A DNA stretch of 64,000 nucleotides from DASSUC01 sp035649895 (GCA_035649895.1 DASRIS010000189.1:43147-107146); one strand, 5' to 3'. Counted from the first letter of the stretch, positions 19,824-29,036 are shown. The notes: generated by a model not told the origin, from the letters alone. A program made the numbers and translations.

Positions 19824-19851
19824 CCGGCACCGGCCAGATCACGCTGCCCGG
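19781..19851 (+). repeat. 32-bp tandem duplication at the capA-like stop codon
   Basis: Bases 19781-19812 are repeated exactly at 19813-19844, with a further partial copy. Because 32 is not a multiple of three, the second copy is read in another frame and supplies the TGA that ends the CapA-like protein. The duplication therefore defines the C-terminus. Confidence 0.85.
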
Positions 19852-19923
19852 CGCGCGAGGCGAGCCGCCGGGCGGGTGAGCGCTGGACGGGTGAGGCGAT
19901 GGGAGGGCGTCGCGGCCGGGACG

Positions 19924-19935
19924 TAGGCTCGCGGG
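19924..19935 (+). promoter_or_regulatory. Candidate -10 for leaderless nth transcript
   Basis: TAGGCT at 19924-19929 is followed by 6 nt and the GTG start at 19936, the spacing expected for a leaderless mRNA. No Shine-Dalgarno is present in those 6 nt. Confidence 0.45.
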
Positions 19936-20667
19936 GTGACCGAGACGCAGCTGGCTCGCAAGCGCCGGGCCCGCCGGATCGCGAGGGCGCTCGCGCAGGC
20001 ACACCCCGATGCGCACTGCGAGCTGGACCACCACGGTCCGCTACAGCTGGCGGTCGCCACGATCCTCTCCGCCCAGTGCACCGACCAGCGGGTCAACGAG
20101 GTCACCCCAAAGCTGTTCGCGCGCTACCCGGCCGCGGCTGACTACGCGGCGGCGGACCGCGTGGAGATCGAGGAGATGATCCGCCCGACCGGGTTCTTCC
20201 GCAACAAGGCGGACTCCCTGATCAGGCTCGGCCAGGCGCTCACCGAGCGGTACGACGGCGAGGTTCCCGGCCGCATGGACGACCTGGTGACACTGCCCGG
20301 CATCGGCCGCAAGACGGCGAACGTCATCCTCGGCAACGCGTTCGACGTGCCCGGTCTCACCGTGGACACCCACTTCCAGCGGCTGGTACGGCGCTGGGCG
20401 TGGACCGACGAGACCGACCCGGTGAAGATCGAGGCAGCCGTCGCCGAGCTGATCGAGCGTCGTGAGTGGACGATGTTCTCGCACCGGGTGATCTTCCACG
20501 GCCGGCGGGTCTGCCACGCGCGCAAGCCGGCGTGCGGGGCGTGCACCATCGCGCCGGTGTGCCCGTCGTACGGGACCGGGCCGGTCGACCCGGTCGCCGC
20601 CAGCAAGCTGCTCAAGGGGGCGCGCGTCGCCGAGCTGGCTGCGCTGGCTGGGGCGCCCGCACCGTGA
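19936..20667 (+). CDS. nth: Endonuclease III (DNA glycosylase/AP lyase)
   Basis: 243 residues. Removes oxidised pyrimidines and cleaves the abasic strand in base-excision repair. The helix-hairpin-helix LPGIGRKTANVILG carries catalytic lysine K126, and VDTH carries the catalytic aspartate D144. The C-terminal [4Fe-4S] loop C193-X6-C200-X2-C203-X5-C209 is complete. GTG start; its stop overlaps the thioredoxin-like gene start (GTGA). The nth-tlpA-nudix-marP order equals M. tuberculosis Rv3674c-Rv3671c. The C-terminal 20 residues after the cluster are Ala-rich. Confidence 0.96.
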   Translation: MTETQLARKRRARRIARALAQAHPDAHCELDHHGPLQLAVATILSAQCTDQRVNEVTPKLFARYPAAADYAAADRVEIEEMIRPTGFFRNKADSLIRLGQALTERYDGEVPGRMDDLVTLPGIGRKTANVILGNAFDVPGLTVDTHFQRLVRRWAWTDETDPVKIEAAVAELIERREWTMFSHRVIFHGRRVCHARKPACGACTIAPVCPSYGTGPVDPVAASKLLKGARVAELAALAGAPAP

Positions 20668-21386
20668 CGCGACGCTCCGGCCGCCGGCCGCCGGTGGTCC
20701 CCGGACTGCTGGCCGCCGCGCTGGTGGTCGGCTGCGGGTCCCCGGGCGCCGGCCCAGATGCGGGTGTGCCCGCCGCGGTCACCGCGCCGGCCGCGGCCTG
20801 CCGGGCGCTGGCCACCGCCGCGCCGGCCGGTGCCAGCTCTGGCGGGGCAGGCTCTGGATCCACGGACGCGCCCCCGCCGCAAGGTACGCCCGCGTCGGGG
20901 GGTGCGCCCGCGTCGGGGAGTGCGACAGCGCCGGGGGGTGCGCCTGCGCCGCACAGTGCCGGCCGCACGCCGCTGCCGGACGTACGGCTGCCCTGCCTCG
21001 GTGGGGTCGGGACTGTCCAGCTGAGACAGCTGCGGGGGCCGGCGGTGGTCAACCTGTGGGCCTCGTGGTGCCGGCCATGCCGGGACGAGCTGCCCACCCT
21101 CCAGCGGTACGCGCAGCAGACCGCCGGCCGGGTGAGCGTGGTCGGTGTGAACACGGCGGACGGGTCGGCCGGGCGCGACGCCATCGTGGCCGACCTGGGC
21201 CTGACCTTCCCGGTCCTGGTGGACGAGCGTGCGGTGCTACGTGCGGAGCTCGGCCGGATCGCCTTGCCGGTCACCGTCTTCGTCGACGCCAACGGCCGGG
21301 TGGCACACGTGCACAACGACGTCGTACCCGATCTCAGCGCCCTGCACCGCCTGGCCGGACAGCATCTCGGGGCGGTGGCCGGGTGA
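20664..21386 (+). CDS. TlpA/ResA-like thioredoxin-fold lipoprotein
   Basis: 240 residues. A lipoprotein signal peptide ends in LVVGC (C24 lipidated), so the protein faces outward. A Ser/Gly/Pro-rich linker with GAPASG-type repeats (about 50-100) precedes the TlpA domain (about 105-235), which has the redox motif WCRPC (C136, C139) and the cis-proline segment IALPVTVFVDANG. Such proteins reduce extracytoplasmic disulphides, for example in cytochrome c assembly or stress defence. GTG start overlaps nth, and the stop overlaps the NUDIX start (both GTGA). Orthologous by position to M. tuberculosis Rv3673c. Confidence 0.88.
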   Translation: MTRRSGRRPPVVPGLLAAALVVGCGSPGAGPDAGVPAAVTAPAAACRALATAAPAGASSGGAGSGSTDAPPPQGTPASGGAPASGSATAPGGAPAPHSAGRTPLPDVRLPCLGGVGTVQLRQLRGPAVVNLWASWCRPCRDELPTLQRYAQQTAGRVSVVGVNTADGSAGRDAIVADLGLTFPVLVDERAVLRAELGRIALPVTVFVDANGRVAHVHNDVVPDLSALHRLAGQHLGAVAG

Positions 21387-21461
21387 CCTGGCCGGACCGG
21401 GTGACCTGGCCGGACCGGGTGAGCCGGCTGGACCGGGTGAGCCGGCCGGACCGGGTGAGCC
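21381..21461 (+). repeat. 18-bp tandem repeat at the NUDIX gene start
   Basis: About 4.5 copies of an 18-bp unit beginning GGGTGACC or GGGTGAGC. They encode a hexapeptide repeat (VTWPDR, VSRLDR, VSRPDR) and place several in-frame GTG codons in a row, so the exact start of the NUDIX protein is ambiguous by up to 24 residues. Confidence 0.85.
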
Positions 21462-22351
21462 TTCCGGAGTGGTGGGAGCCGCTGCTGACCCGGCTGCGGG
21501 TCGCTGAGATGGGCGACTTCACCCGCCTGCCTGCGCCCGCCGACGGGGCGCGGGACAGCGCGGTGCTCGTACTCCTCGGGCCGGGCGAGGCCGACGGGGC
21601 TGGCGGTCCCCAGGGACCGGATGTGCTGGTGCTCCAGCGGGCCGCGACGCTGCGCAACCACGCCGGCCAGCCCGCGTTCCCCGGCGGCGCGGCGGACCCG
21701 GGTGACCGGGACGCGGCCGACACCGCACTGCGCGAAGCCGCCGAGGAGGTCGGGCTGGACCGGACCAGCGTGGAGGTGGTGGCGTGCCTGCCGCGGCTGT
21801 GGATCCCGGTCAGCAACTACGCGGTGACGCCGGTGCTGGCCTGGTGGCGGGAGCCGCACGAGGTACGCCCGCTGGACCTGCGCGAGGTGGCCCGGGTGGC
21901 CCGGCTGCCGATCGCTGAGCTGGCCGACCCGGAGCACCGGCTCCAGGTGCGCCACCCGAGCGGGTGGGTCGCCCCGGCGTTCCGGTGTCGGGGCATGCTC
22001 GTGTGGGGCTTCACCGCAGGGGTCCTCTCCGCCCTGCTGGACCTGGCCGGCTGGACCCGGCCGTGGTCGCAGGACCGGGTCGAGGACCTGCCGGTGGCCC
22101 AGGACCACCCGCTCGTGGACACCTCCGACGAACCGGGTCCGGCGTCCCCGGCCCACAGTGAACCGGGCCCGGCGTCCCCGGAGAGGGCCCGCGCGGACGG
22201 GCCGGCCGGCTCCCGCACCGAGCCCGGTGGGTCCCGGACCGAGCCCGGTGGGTCCCGCACCGAGCCCGGTGGGTCCCGGACCGAGCCCGGTGGGTCCCGG
22301 ACCGAGCCCGGTGCGCAACGGGCAGCCGCTGGGTCACCGCCCGTACCCTGA
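21383..22351 (+). CDS. NUDIX hydrolase, CoA pyrophosphatase-like (NudL family)
   Basis: 322 residues from the first GTG, which overlaps the tlpA-like stop (GTGA). The CoA-pyrophosphatase signature LRNHAGQPAFPGG precedes the NUDIX box GGAADPGDRDAADTALREAAEEVGL, whose REAAEE acidic residues bind the metal. Predicted to split CoA or related dinucleotides. The N-terminus consists of hexapeptide repeats and the last 60 residues of GGSRTEP heptads. Both are outside the fold and arise from tandem DNA repeats. Matches Rv3672c by synteny. A start at one of the later repeated GTG codons is equally possible. Confidence 0.88.
   Translation: MTWPDRVTWPDRVSRLDRVSRPDRVSLPEWWEPLLTRLRVAEMGDFTRLPAPADGARDSAVLVLLGPGEADGAGGPQGPDVLVLQRAATLRNHAGQPAFPGGAADPGDRDAADTALREAAEEVGLDRTSVEVVACLPRLWIPVSNYAVTPVLAWWREPHEVRPLDLREVARVARLPIAELADPEHRLQVRHPSGWVAPAFRCRGMLVWGFTAGVLSALLDLAGWTRPWSQDRVEDLPVAQDHPLVDTSDEPGPASPAHSEPGPASPERARADGPAGSRTEPGGSRTEPGGSRTEPGGSRTEPGGSRTEPGAQRAAAGSPPVP
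22208..22312 (+). repeat. Five 21-bp tandem repeats encoding GSRTEPG
   Basis: Five near-identical 21-bp units, each encoding a G-S-R-T-E-P-G heptad. They differ only at the CGC/CGG arginine codons, sit at the 3' end of the NUDIX gene and keep the reading frame. Confidence 0.9.
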
Positions 22352-22355
22352 AGCC
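22344..22355 (+). promoter_or_regulatory. Candidate internal -10 for leaderless marP transcript
   Basis: TACCCT at 22344-22349 lies 6 nt before the GTG at 22356. It overlaps the last NUDIX codons and would give marP its own leaderless mRNA besides read-through from nth. Confidence 0.4.
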
Positions 22356-23531
22356 GTGACCGTCGACCTCGTGCTCCTCCTGCTCATGCTGGTCTTCGCG
22401 GTGAACGGCTACCGGCAGGGGTTCATGATCGGCGCGCTGTCGTTCGCCGGTTTCTTCAGCGGTGCGTTGATCGGCCTCCAGCTCGGCCCGCGACTGGGCC
22501 GGCAGTTCGCCGACGACCAGATGCGGGTGCTGGTCTCCCTCATCGCCATCTTCGGGCTTGCCGTGCTGGGACAGGCGCTCGCCGGCTGGCTCGGCACCCA
22601 CCTGCGCCGCGGGATCACCAGCCGGGCCGGCCAGACCGCGGACGACGTGGGCGGTGCCGCTGTCTCGCTGGTCGCCTTGCTGCTGGTGGCCTGGCTGGTC
22701 GCCGCGCCGCTGGCCTCGTCGTCACTGCCGTGGCTGGCCAGTGCGGTGCGCAACAGCGCGGTGCTCGACAGCGTCGACCAGGTGATGCCGCACCAGGCCA
22801 AGACCTTGTCCGAGGCGCTGCGGGACACGGTGGACACCCGCGGGTTCCCGGACGTCTTCGGCGACCTGGTGCCCACCCGGGTGCGCGAGGTACCCGTACC
22901 GGACCCGGCGCTGGCCGGCTCGGCCGTGGTGGAGCGGGCCCGCAAGTCGGTGGTCAAGGTGCTGGGCAGCGCGCCGAGCTGCTCGCGGCGGATCGAAGGG
23001 TCGGGGTTCGTCTACGCGCCGCGGTACGTGATGACCAACGCCCACGTGGTGGCCGGCACCGGGTCGGTGGCCGTGGAGGCCGGCGAGGACCAGCTGCGGG
23101 GCTGGGTCGTCCTGTACGACCCAGGGCGTGACCTCGCCGTCATCTTCGTACCGGATCTCGCCGCGCCGGCCATGCGCTTCGCCTCCGCGGACGCCGCGAC
23201 CGGCTCGGACGCGATCGTGCTCGGGTTCCCGCTGGACGGGCCGTACAACGCGCAGTCAGCGCGGATCCGGGACATCCGCGACATCACCGGGCCGGACATC
23301 TACGCCAGCCGCAGCGTGACACGGGAGATCTACACGATCCGGGCCCTGGTGCGCAGCGGCAACTCGGGCGGCCCGCTCGTCGCGGCGGACGGGCGCGTAC
23401 TCGGGGTGATCTTCGCGGCGGCGGCCGACGACCCGCACACCGGCTTCGCCGTCACCGCCGACGAGGCGGCTGGGGTGGCGACGGCCGGCCGGCAACGGAC
23501 CGCGGCGACGGGCACCGGCAGCTGCACCTGA
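22356..23531 (+). CDS. marP: MarP-like membrane serine protease (CvpA domain plus trypsin-like domain)
   Basis: 391 residues. Four N-terminal transmembrane helices form a CvpA/colicin-V-like domain (about 1-160). The extracytoplasmic chymotrypsin-fold protease has its catalytic triad at H230 (TNAHVVAG), D259 (GRDLAVI) and S337 (SGNSGGPLV). In M. tuberculosis, MarP (Rv3671c) protects against acid and oxidative stress by processing peptidoglycan hydrolases; that role is inferred here from architecture and identical gene context. GTG start 4 nt after the NUDIX stop. The cysteines near 211 and after the protease domain could form a disulphide as in MarP. Confidence 0.92.
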   Translation: MTVDLVLLLLMLVFAVNGYRQGFMIGALSFAGFFSGALIGLQLGPRLGRQFADDQMRVLVSLIAIFGLAVLGQALAGWLGTHLRRGITSRAGQTADDVGGAAVSLVALLLVAWLVAAPLASSSLPWLASAVRNSAVLDSVDQVMPHQAKTLSEALRDTVDTRGFPDVFGDLVPTRVREVPVPDPALAGSAVVERARKSVVKVLGSAPSCSRRIEGSGFVYAPRYVMTNAHVVAGTGSVAVEAGEDQLRGWVVLYDPGRDLAVIFVPDLAAPAMRFASADAATGSDAIVLGFPLDGPYNAQSARIRDIRDITGPDIYASRSVTREIYTIRALVRSGNSGGPLVAADGRVLGVIFAAAADDPHTGFAVTADEAAGVATAGRQRTAATGTGSCT

Positions 23532-23630
23532 CCACTGGCTCTCACGGCGAGCACCGTTCTTCCGGCGAGCCAGCTTTCCTCCGGCGAGCCCTGTTGTCCC
23601 GGCGCACGCCGTCGGGTGCTCACCGCCCGG

Positions 23631-24806
23631 TCACCACCTAGCCGGCCCGGTCACACCTCGACCGGCCACCGCGGGTGGCTGCGGGGCGGCCTGGCCGGGT
23701 GCGTCCCTAGCATTCTCCGATGCGGTCGCCGGGCCGAAGCCGGCCACTCCGGGCGGCGGCGCGGTGTCCAGCGGGTTGGCGGGCACGTCGGGCATCTTGG
23801 CGCGCAGCGCGGCGACCGGGCTTACCATGCCGAACCCGTACCGGTCGTCCCGGCCGGCCGGTCCGACGTCGCGGGCTGTGGTCGTGAGGTGCTGCACCAC
23901 GTTGGCCGCCGACATCCGCGGCCAACGGGCGCGGATGAGCGCAGCGGTCGCGCTGACCAGCGGAGCGGCGAAGCTGGTCCCCTTGACCCGCCAGTACCTA
24001 CCGCCGGGGCGCGCGGTGAGCAGGTCGGCGGCTGGTGCGGCAAGGACCGTGCTTGGCCCGGTCAGCGAGCTCGCCCACAGCGGGTCCGGCTCGGTGTCCG
24101 GGTCGCCGCTCAGGCCGGTCACGGCCACCACGCCGGGCTCGCGAGCCGGATACCACACCTCGGCCGAGCCGGCCGCCAGCACGTTGCCGGTGCAGGCCAC
24201 CACCACCACATCGCGGGCGAACGCGTAGTCGAGCGCGTCAGCCAGGGCCGGGCTGTACTCCGGGCCGCCCAGGGACAGGTTGATGACGCGGGCGCCCTGG
24301 TCCACCGCCCACTGCACCGCCTGGGCCACGACCATCGCGTCGTGGTACTCGTTGCCGTTGTCCAGGACCCGGATGGGCAGGATCTTCGCCTGGTAGGCCA
24401 GGCCGACCACGCCGGTGCTGTCGTCGCCCCGGCCGGCGATCAGGGCGGCGACCGAGGTGCCGTGCCCGACCGGGTCCACCCGCCCGTCCGTCGACCCGTC
24501 CACCAGGTCCAGCCCGGGCAGCACCTGGCCGGCGAGGTCGGGGTGGGTGGCGTCGACGCCGGAGTCGACCACCGCGACGACGACCCCGGCACCGGTGGCG
24601 TCGGCCCAGGCAGCGCCCGCGTCGAGCGCGGCCAGCTGCCACTGCGCATCCCGTACCTCGTCGGCGGCTGCCACGCCGGGCACGCAGATGGCCCCGCCGG
24701 CGGCGACCACCACGGTGGCGAGCGTGGTCAGCAGCGCGCGCACCGTGGCGCCGTCCGGCGCGACAGTGCGACGAGGACACTCAGCAGGCGTCACAACGTC
24801 GCCCAT
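23631..24806 (-). CDS. mycP: Mycosin-like S8 subtilase (MycP of an ESX/type VII system)
   Basis: 391 residues. Hydrophobic signal segment at about 23-47 (ALLTTLATVVVAAGG), then an S8 domain with D81 (VVDSGVD), H115 (VGHGTS), oxyanion N208 (CTGN) and S278 (KGTSFAAP). The WQLAALDAGAAWADATGAGVVVAVVDSGVD opening is typical of mycosins, which anchor the ESX complex and cleave substrates. Unlike classic mycosins, no C-terminal transmembrane helix is visible; the tail is Pro/Ala-rich and ends in ARW. ATG at 24806 lacks a good Shine-Dalgarno, and a GTG at 24743 just before the signal segment is an alternative. It lies 45 nt downstream of eccC on the same strand. Confidence 0.85.
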   Translation of the reverse strand: MGDVVTPAECPRRTVAPDGATVRALLTTLATVVVAAGGAICVPGVAAADEVRDAQWQLAALDAGAAWADATGAGVVVAVVDSGVDATHPDLAGQVLPGLDLVDGSTDGRVDPVGHGTSVAALIAGRGDDSTGVVGLAYQAKILPIRVLDNGNEYHDAMVVAQAVQWAVDQGARVINLSLGGPEYSPALADALDYAFARDVVVVACTGNVLAAGSAEVWYPAREPGVVAVTGLSGDPDTEPDPLWASSLTGPSTVLAAPAADLLTARPGGRYWRVKGTSFAAPLVSATAALIRARWPRMSAANVVQHLTTTARDVGPAGRDDRYGFGMVSPVAALRAKMPDVPANPLDTAPPPGVAGFGPATASENARDAPGQAAPQPPAVAGRGVTGPARW

Positions 24807-24851
24807 TCTTGCCGAGTCCGGGCTCGCGCGCGGCGACCGTTCGGAGGATCG

Positions 24852-27800
24852 TCACCCGGCCGGAAGGTGAGCTAGCTGGATCAGGCGGGCACCGTCACGT
24901 CGGGTAACCAGCCAGCCGCGCCCCGGCGGTAGCCGGTCCGGCCGGACCGTGCCGAGCAGCGGCCCCTCGTCCCGGTCCCCGGAGAGCACCAGACCGGGCG
25001 TGGAGAGCTCGCGTAGCCGCTGGATGACCGGCTCGTACAGGGCCCGTCCGGCGCCACCGGAACGGCGGGCGAGCACCAGGTGCAGGCCGATGTCCCGGGC
25101 CTGGGCGAGGTAGTCCAGCAGGGGCAGGAGCGGGTTGGCCGGCCCGGTGGCCACCAGGTCGTAGTCGTCGACGAGCACGAAGCACTCCGGCCCGGTCCAC
25201 CACGCCCGGTCGCGCAGCTGCTGCGGGGTGACGTCCGGCCCGGGCAGGCGGTCGCGCAGGTAGCCAGCTACGGACCCGACCAGCTCGCTGGTGTGCGCCG
25301 CGGCTGCGCCGTACCCGATGAGGTGCTCGGTGGTGACGGCGCCGAGCAGGCTGCGCCGGTAGTCCACGATCACGATGCGGGCCTGCTCGGGGGGCAGCCG
25401 GCGGGTGATCGTCGTGGCCAGGGCCCGCAGGAAGCTGGACTTGCCGGACTCGGCGTCGCCGAAGAGCAGGAAGTGCGGCTCGGTCGCGAAGTCGACCGCC
25501 ACCGGGCGCAGGTCGGCCTCGGCGAGGCCGAGCGGCAGCGACAGGGCGGAAGCCACGGCGGCGCCCCGTGCCGTCGCGGTGCCGGCGGTTGTCGCGGTGC
25601 CAGCGGTCGCCGCGTCGGCGGCTGTGGCACCGGCGGTCGCCGCGTCGGCGGCTGCGGTGCCGGCGATCGTCGCGTAGGGCACCTCCAGCGGCAGCAGCCG
25701 TACCGGTGGCGCGGGCGGGCCGGCCCAGGCCGCCGCGACCGCCTTGACCAGGCCAGCGGTGCCCGCACCGAGGAAGGTCGCCTGCGGCAGCGCGGTGCGC
25801 AGGTGCCGCCCCTGCGCGGTGACCCCCCGGCCCGGAGTGCGCTCCGGCACGTCCGCTGCAGCCTTGCGGGAGACGAGCGAGTCGTTCGGGTCGCCCAGGC
25901 GCAGCTCCAGCCGGGAGCCGAGAAGGTCCCGGACCGCCGGGCGCAGGTCCATCCACCGGGCAGCGGCCACAACCAGGTGTACGCCGTACGACAGGCCGCG
26001 GTTGGCCAGGTCGGCGATGACCGGCTCCAGGTCGTCGTACTCGCCGCGGAGCGTGGCCCAGCCGTCCACCACCAGGAACACGTCGCCGAACGGGACGCTG
26101 CCCGGCCCGGCCGCCTGCCGGCGCCGGTGGCTGGCCGTCGGCTCGACGCCCGCGGCCGGGAAGCGGCGCTCGCGGTCGGCGAGCAGGGTGGCGACCTCGC
26201 CGACGGTACGGCGCACCGCCTCCTGCTCCTGCCGTCCCGCCACGCCGCCGACGTGGGGCAGGTCGCGCAGTGCCGCCAGGGTCCCGCCGCCGAAGTCCAG
26301 GCAGTAGAACTGCGTCTCGGCCGGCGTGTGGGTCAGTGCGAGTGCGCAGACCAGCGTGCGGAGCAGGGTGGACTTGCCGCTCTGCGGCCCGCCCACCACG
26401 GCCACGTGCCCTGCGGCGCCGCCCAGGTCCAGCCAGAGCGGGTCGCGCCGTTGCTCGAACGGCTTGTCGACGAGGGCTACCGGGACCTGTAGGGCACCCC
26501 GCAGCTCCGGGTTGTCCACGGTGAGCCCGCGCGCCGGGTCAGGCGAGACCGGACCGAGCAGCTCGTCGAGGGTGGGCGGCGCGCCCAGCGGCGGCAGCCA
26601 GACCGGGTGGGCCGGGACGCCCCGCCCGGCCAGCCGGCTCACCAGGATGTCGAGCAGGCTGGAGCCGGCGTCGGCGTCGGGGCCAGCCGCGGCGGCCGTG
26701 GGCCGCGGCTCCGCCACCGGCACCAGGTGCGTGCTGTACGGCAGCACCCGGGCACCGGCACCGGGCATGTCCAGCGCCGCCGGTCCCGGCTCGGGCCGGC
26801 GGCGGACCGGACCGGACACGTACGCCGCTTTGAACCGCACCAGCGGCTCGGTGCCGTACCTGAGGTAGCCGTGCCCGGGCGAGCGCGGCAGCTCGTACGC
26901 GTCCGGGACGCCGAGGACCGCCCGCGACTCAAGGGCGGAGAAGGTGCGCAGCCCGATCCGGTACGACAGGTGCGTGTCCAGCCCGCGCAGCCGGCCCTCG
27001 TCCAGCCGCTGCGAGGCGAGCAGCAGGTGTACGCCGAGCGACCGGCCCAACCGTCCGATCTGGACGAACAGGTCGATGAAGTCCGGCTTGGCGGAGAGCA
27101 GCTCGGAGAACTCGTCGCAGACGACGAGCAGCACCGGCAGCGGAGCCAGGGCCGCCCCGGCGGCCCGGGCCCGTTCGTAGTCGCGCAGGGAGGCGAGGTT
27201 GCCGGCCCGCCGCAGCAGCTCCTGGCGCCGGACCAGCTCGCCGTTGAGCGCGTCGGTCATCCGGTCCACCAGCGGCAGCTCGTCGGCGAGGTTGGTGATG
27301 ACGGCGGCGGTGTGCGGCAGCCGGTCGAGCGAGGCGAAGGTGGCGCCGCCCTTGAAGTCGACGAGTACGAAGTTGAGCGACTCGGACGGGTGCGTCGCGG
27401 CGAGCCCCAGCACCAGCGTGCGCAGCAGCTCTGACTTGCCCGACCCGGTAGCCCCGATAAGCAGGCCGTGCGGCCCCATGCCGTCCTGGGCCGACTCCTT
27501 GAGGTCCAGCCGCACCGGCTGCCCGTGGGCGTCCACCCCGATCGGCACCCGCAGCCGGTCCCGGTCGGGCCGGGGCGCCCACCCGGCGTCCACCTCGTAC
27601 GCGTGCGGGCTGCCGATGCCCAGCAGCTCGGCGAGGTCCAGCTCGGCCGTTGCCGGCGGGTCCAGCCGGGCCGCGGCACCGGCCGCACCAGCGGCACCGG
27701 CCGCACCGACCTGGCCGGCGGCTGGGCCGCCGGCCAGGCGCAGGGGCGCCAGCTGGCGGGCGAGCGCCTCAGCCTCCACCTGCCCCAGCAGGTCGGCGAC

Positions 27801-29036
27801 GCCCACCTCGGCCTGGTCGTCCTGCATGGCGATCCGCAGCCGGCGGTCCGGCGCCACATCCAGTACGAGCATTGCCGCGTCGAGCAGGCGCGGCGGCCGG
27901 CCGCCGAGGTCGAGCAGGGTGACCCCGCTGAGCGCGCAGTCAGCGGTCAGCCACGCCGAGCCCGCCGCCCGTGCGGAGCCGGTCACCCGTGCGGAGTCTG
28001 CCGCCCGTGCGGAGCCGGTCACCCGCATGGAGTCTGCTGTCCGCGCGGAGCCGGCCAGGTCGCCGCCGTCGAGCACGACGACCAGGTGCGGGCCGGCGCC
28101 ACCGGCCGGCCCGGGCTGACCAGCGCGGAGCTGGGACCGCCCGGCGAGGAGGTCGCCCAGCAGCTCCTCCAGCTCGGTGGCCTGGCTGGCCACGAGGCGT
28201 ACCTGGCCGAGCGCGTCGGTCCGGGTCGGGTGCAGGGCATGCGGCAGCCACTTCGTCCACTCCCAGGCCGCCCGGTGCTCCGGTCCCGCGCACACGGCCA
28301 CGAGCACGTCGTCCGGTGCGTGGAAGGTGGCGAGCTGGGCGAGCATCGCCCGAGCGAGCGCGCGGGCCGGCGTACCCCTCAGGTAGATGCGGGCGAAACC
28401 GCGCAGCGACACCGCCACCGGCAGGTCCGGCACCACGGAGTAGGCGTCCAGGAAACGCCGCAGGGCCCCGGCGGTCACCGGCTCCAGCTCCTCCACCGGC
28501 CGGGTCACCGGGGGCAGCAGCGGGGTGGCGAGTGTCTGCGGGCCGAGCCCCACCCGGACCACCGCGAAGTCGGAGTCGGTCGGCCGGCGCTCCCACAGCC
28601 GGTGGCTGGCGACCGTCGACCAGAGCCGCCGCGGGTCCGGGTGCCGGTAGTGCAGGCCGTACCGCTGCCGGGCTGCGGTCTGGCGCACCCGGCGGCGCAG
28701 GCCGGCCAGGTGGCGTAGGTAGTCCCGCCGGGCCCGCGCCACCTCGGCCCGTCCCGGAGCGCCTGAGAAGCCGCCGCCCCAGGAGAGCGCGAGCAGCGAC
28801 AGCGAGGAGACGCCGAACATCGCCCCGACGACGTACGAGTAGGCGCCGCCGTTCCCGTTGGAGAACATCAGCGCGGTGGCGAGCGTGCCGGTGAGCATCG
28901 GCAGCAGCATGAGCAGCTGGGTCCACCGGCCGCCGGTGTCCTGAGGGATCTCTGGGGGCGGGTCGACCGGCAGCTCGCCGCTTGGGATGTCGGGCGCAGG
29001 GCGGCGCGGCCCACGCTTGACCGCCGCCGCGCTCAG
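24852..29036 (-). CDS. eccC: EccC-type FtsK/SpoIIIE motor ATPase of an ESX/type VII system
   Basis: About 1394 residues if translation starts at CTG 29036. Two N-terminal transmembrane helices (about 43-95) are followed by three FtsK-like ATPase domains. The Walker A motifs are GATGSGKSELL (about 525-535), GGPQSGKSTLL (about 880-890) and GDAESGKSSFL (about 1193-1203). Domain 1 has a clean Walker B LLVVCDEF. The motor drives export of Esx substrates. The first ATG is at 28910, but that would cut off the conserved GELPVDPPPEIPQDTGGRW segment. The in-frame CTG at 29036 has GGGGAGG 6 nt upstream and no ATG, GTG or TTG competes before the stop at 29066. Ala/Thr/Gly repeat linkers lie between domains 1-2 and 2-3. 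mycP follows 45 nt later. Confidence 0.9.
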   Translation of the reverse strand: MSAAAVKRGPRRPAPDIPSGELPVDPPPEIPQDTGGRWTQLLMLLPMLTGTLATALMFSNGNGGAYSYVVGAMFGVSSLSLLALSWGGGFSGAPGRAEVARARRDYLRHLAGLRRRVRQTAARQRYGLHYRHPDPRRLWSTVASHRLWERRPTDSDFAVVRVGLGPQTLATPLLPPVTRPVEELEPVTAGALRRFLDAYSVVPDLPVAVSLRGFARIYLRGTPARALARAMLAQLATFHAPDDVLVAVCAGPEHRAAWEWTKWLPHALHPTRTDALGQVRLVASQATELEELLGDLLAGRSQLRAGQPGPAGGAGPHLVVVLDGGDLAGSARTADSMRVTGSARAADSARVTGSARAAGSAWLTADCALSGVTLLDLGGRPPRLLDAAMLVLDVAPDRRLRIAMQDDQAEVGVADLLGQVEAEALARQLAPLRLAGGPAAGQVGAAGAAGAAGAAARLDPPATAELDLAELLGIGSPHAYEVDAGWAPRPDRDRLRVPIGVDAHGQPVRLDLKESAQDGMGPHGLLIGATGSGKSELLRTLVLGLAATHPSESLNFVLVDFKGGATFASLDRLPHTAAVITNLADELPLVDRMTDALNGELVRRQELLRRAGNLASLRDYERARAAGAALAPLPVLLVVCDEFSELLSAKPDFIDLFVQIGRLGRSLGVHLLLASQRLDEGRLRGLDTHLSYRIGLRTFSALESRAVLGVPDAYELPRSPGHGYLRYGTEPLVRFKAAYVSGPVRRRPEPGPAALDMPGAGARVLPYSTHLVPVAEPRPTAAAAGPDADAGSSLLDILVSRLAGRGVPAHPVWLPPLGAPPTLDELLGPVSPDPARGLTVDNPELRGALQVPVALVDKPFEQRRDPLWLDLGGAAGHVAVVGGPQSGKSTLLRTLVCALALTHTPAETQFYCLDFGGGTLAALRDLPHVGGVAGRQEQEAVRRTVGEVATLLADRERRFPAAGVEPTASHRRRQAAGPGSVPFGDVFLVVDGWATLRGEYDDLEPVIADLANRGLSYGVHLVVAAARWMDLRPAVRDLLGSRLELRLGDPNDSLVSRKAAADVPERTPGRGVTAQGRHLRTALPQATFLGAGTAGLVKAVAAAWAGPPAPPVRLLPLEVPYATIAGTAAADAATAGATAADAATAGTATTAGTATARGAAVASALSLPLGLAEADLRPVAVDFATEPHFLLFGDAESGKSSFLRALATTITRRLPPEQARIVIVDYRRSLLGAVTTEHLIGYGAAAAHTSELVGSVAGYLRDRLPGPDVTPQQLRDRAWWTGPECFVLVDDYDLVATGPANPLLPLLDYLAQARDIGLHLVLARRSGGAGRALYEPVIQRLRELSTPGLVLSGDRDEGPLLGTVRPDRLPPGRGWLVTRRDGARLIQLAHLPAG

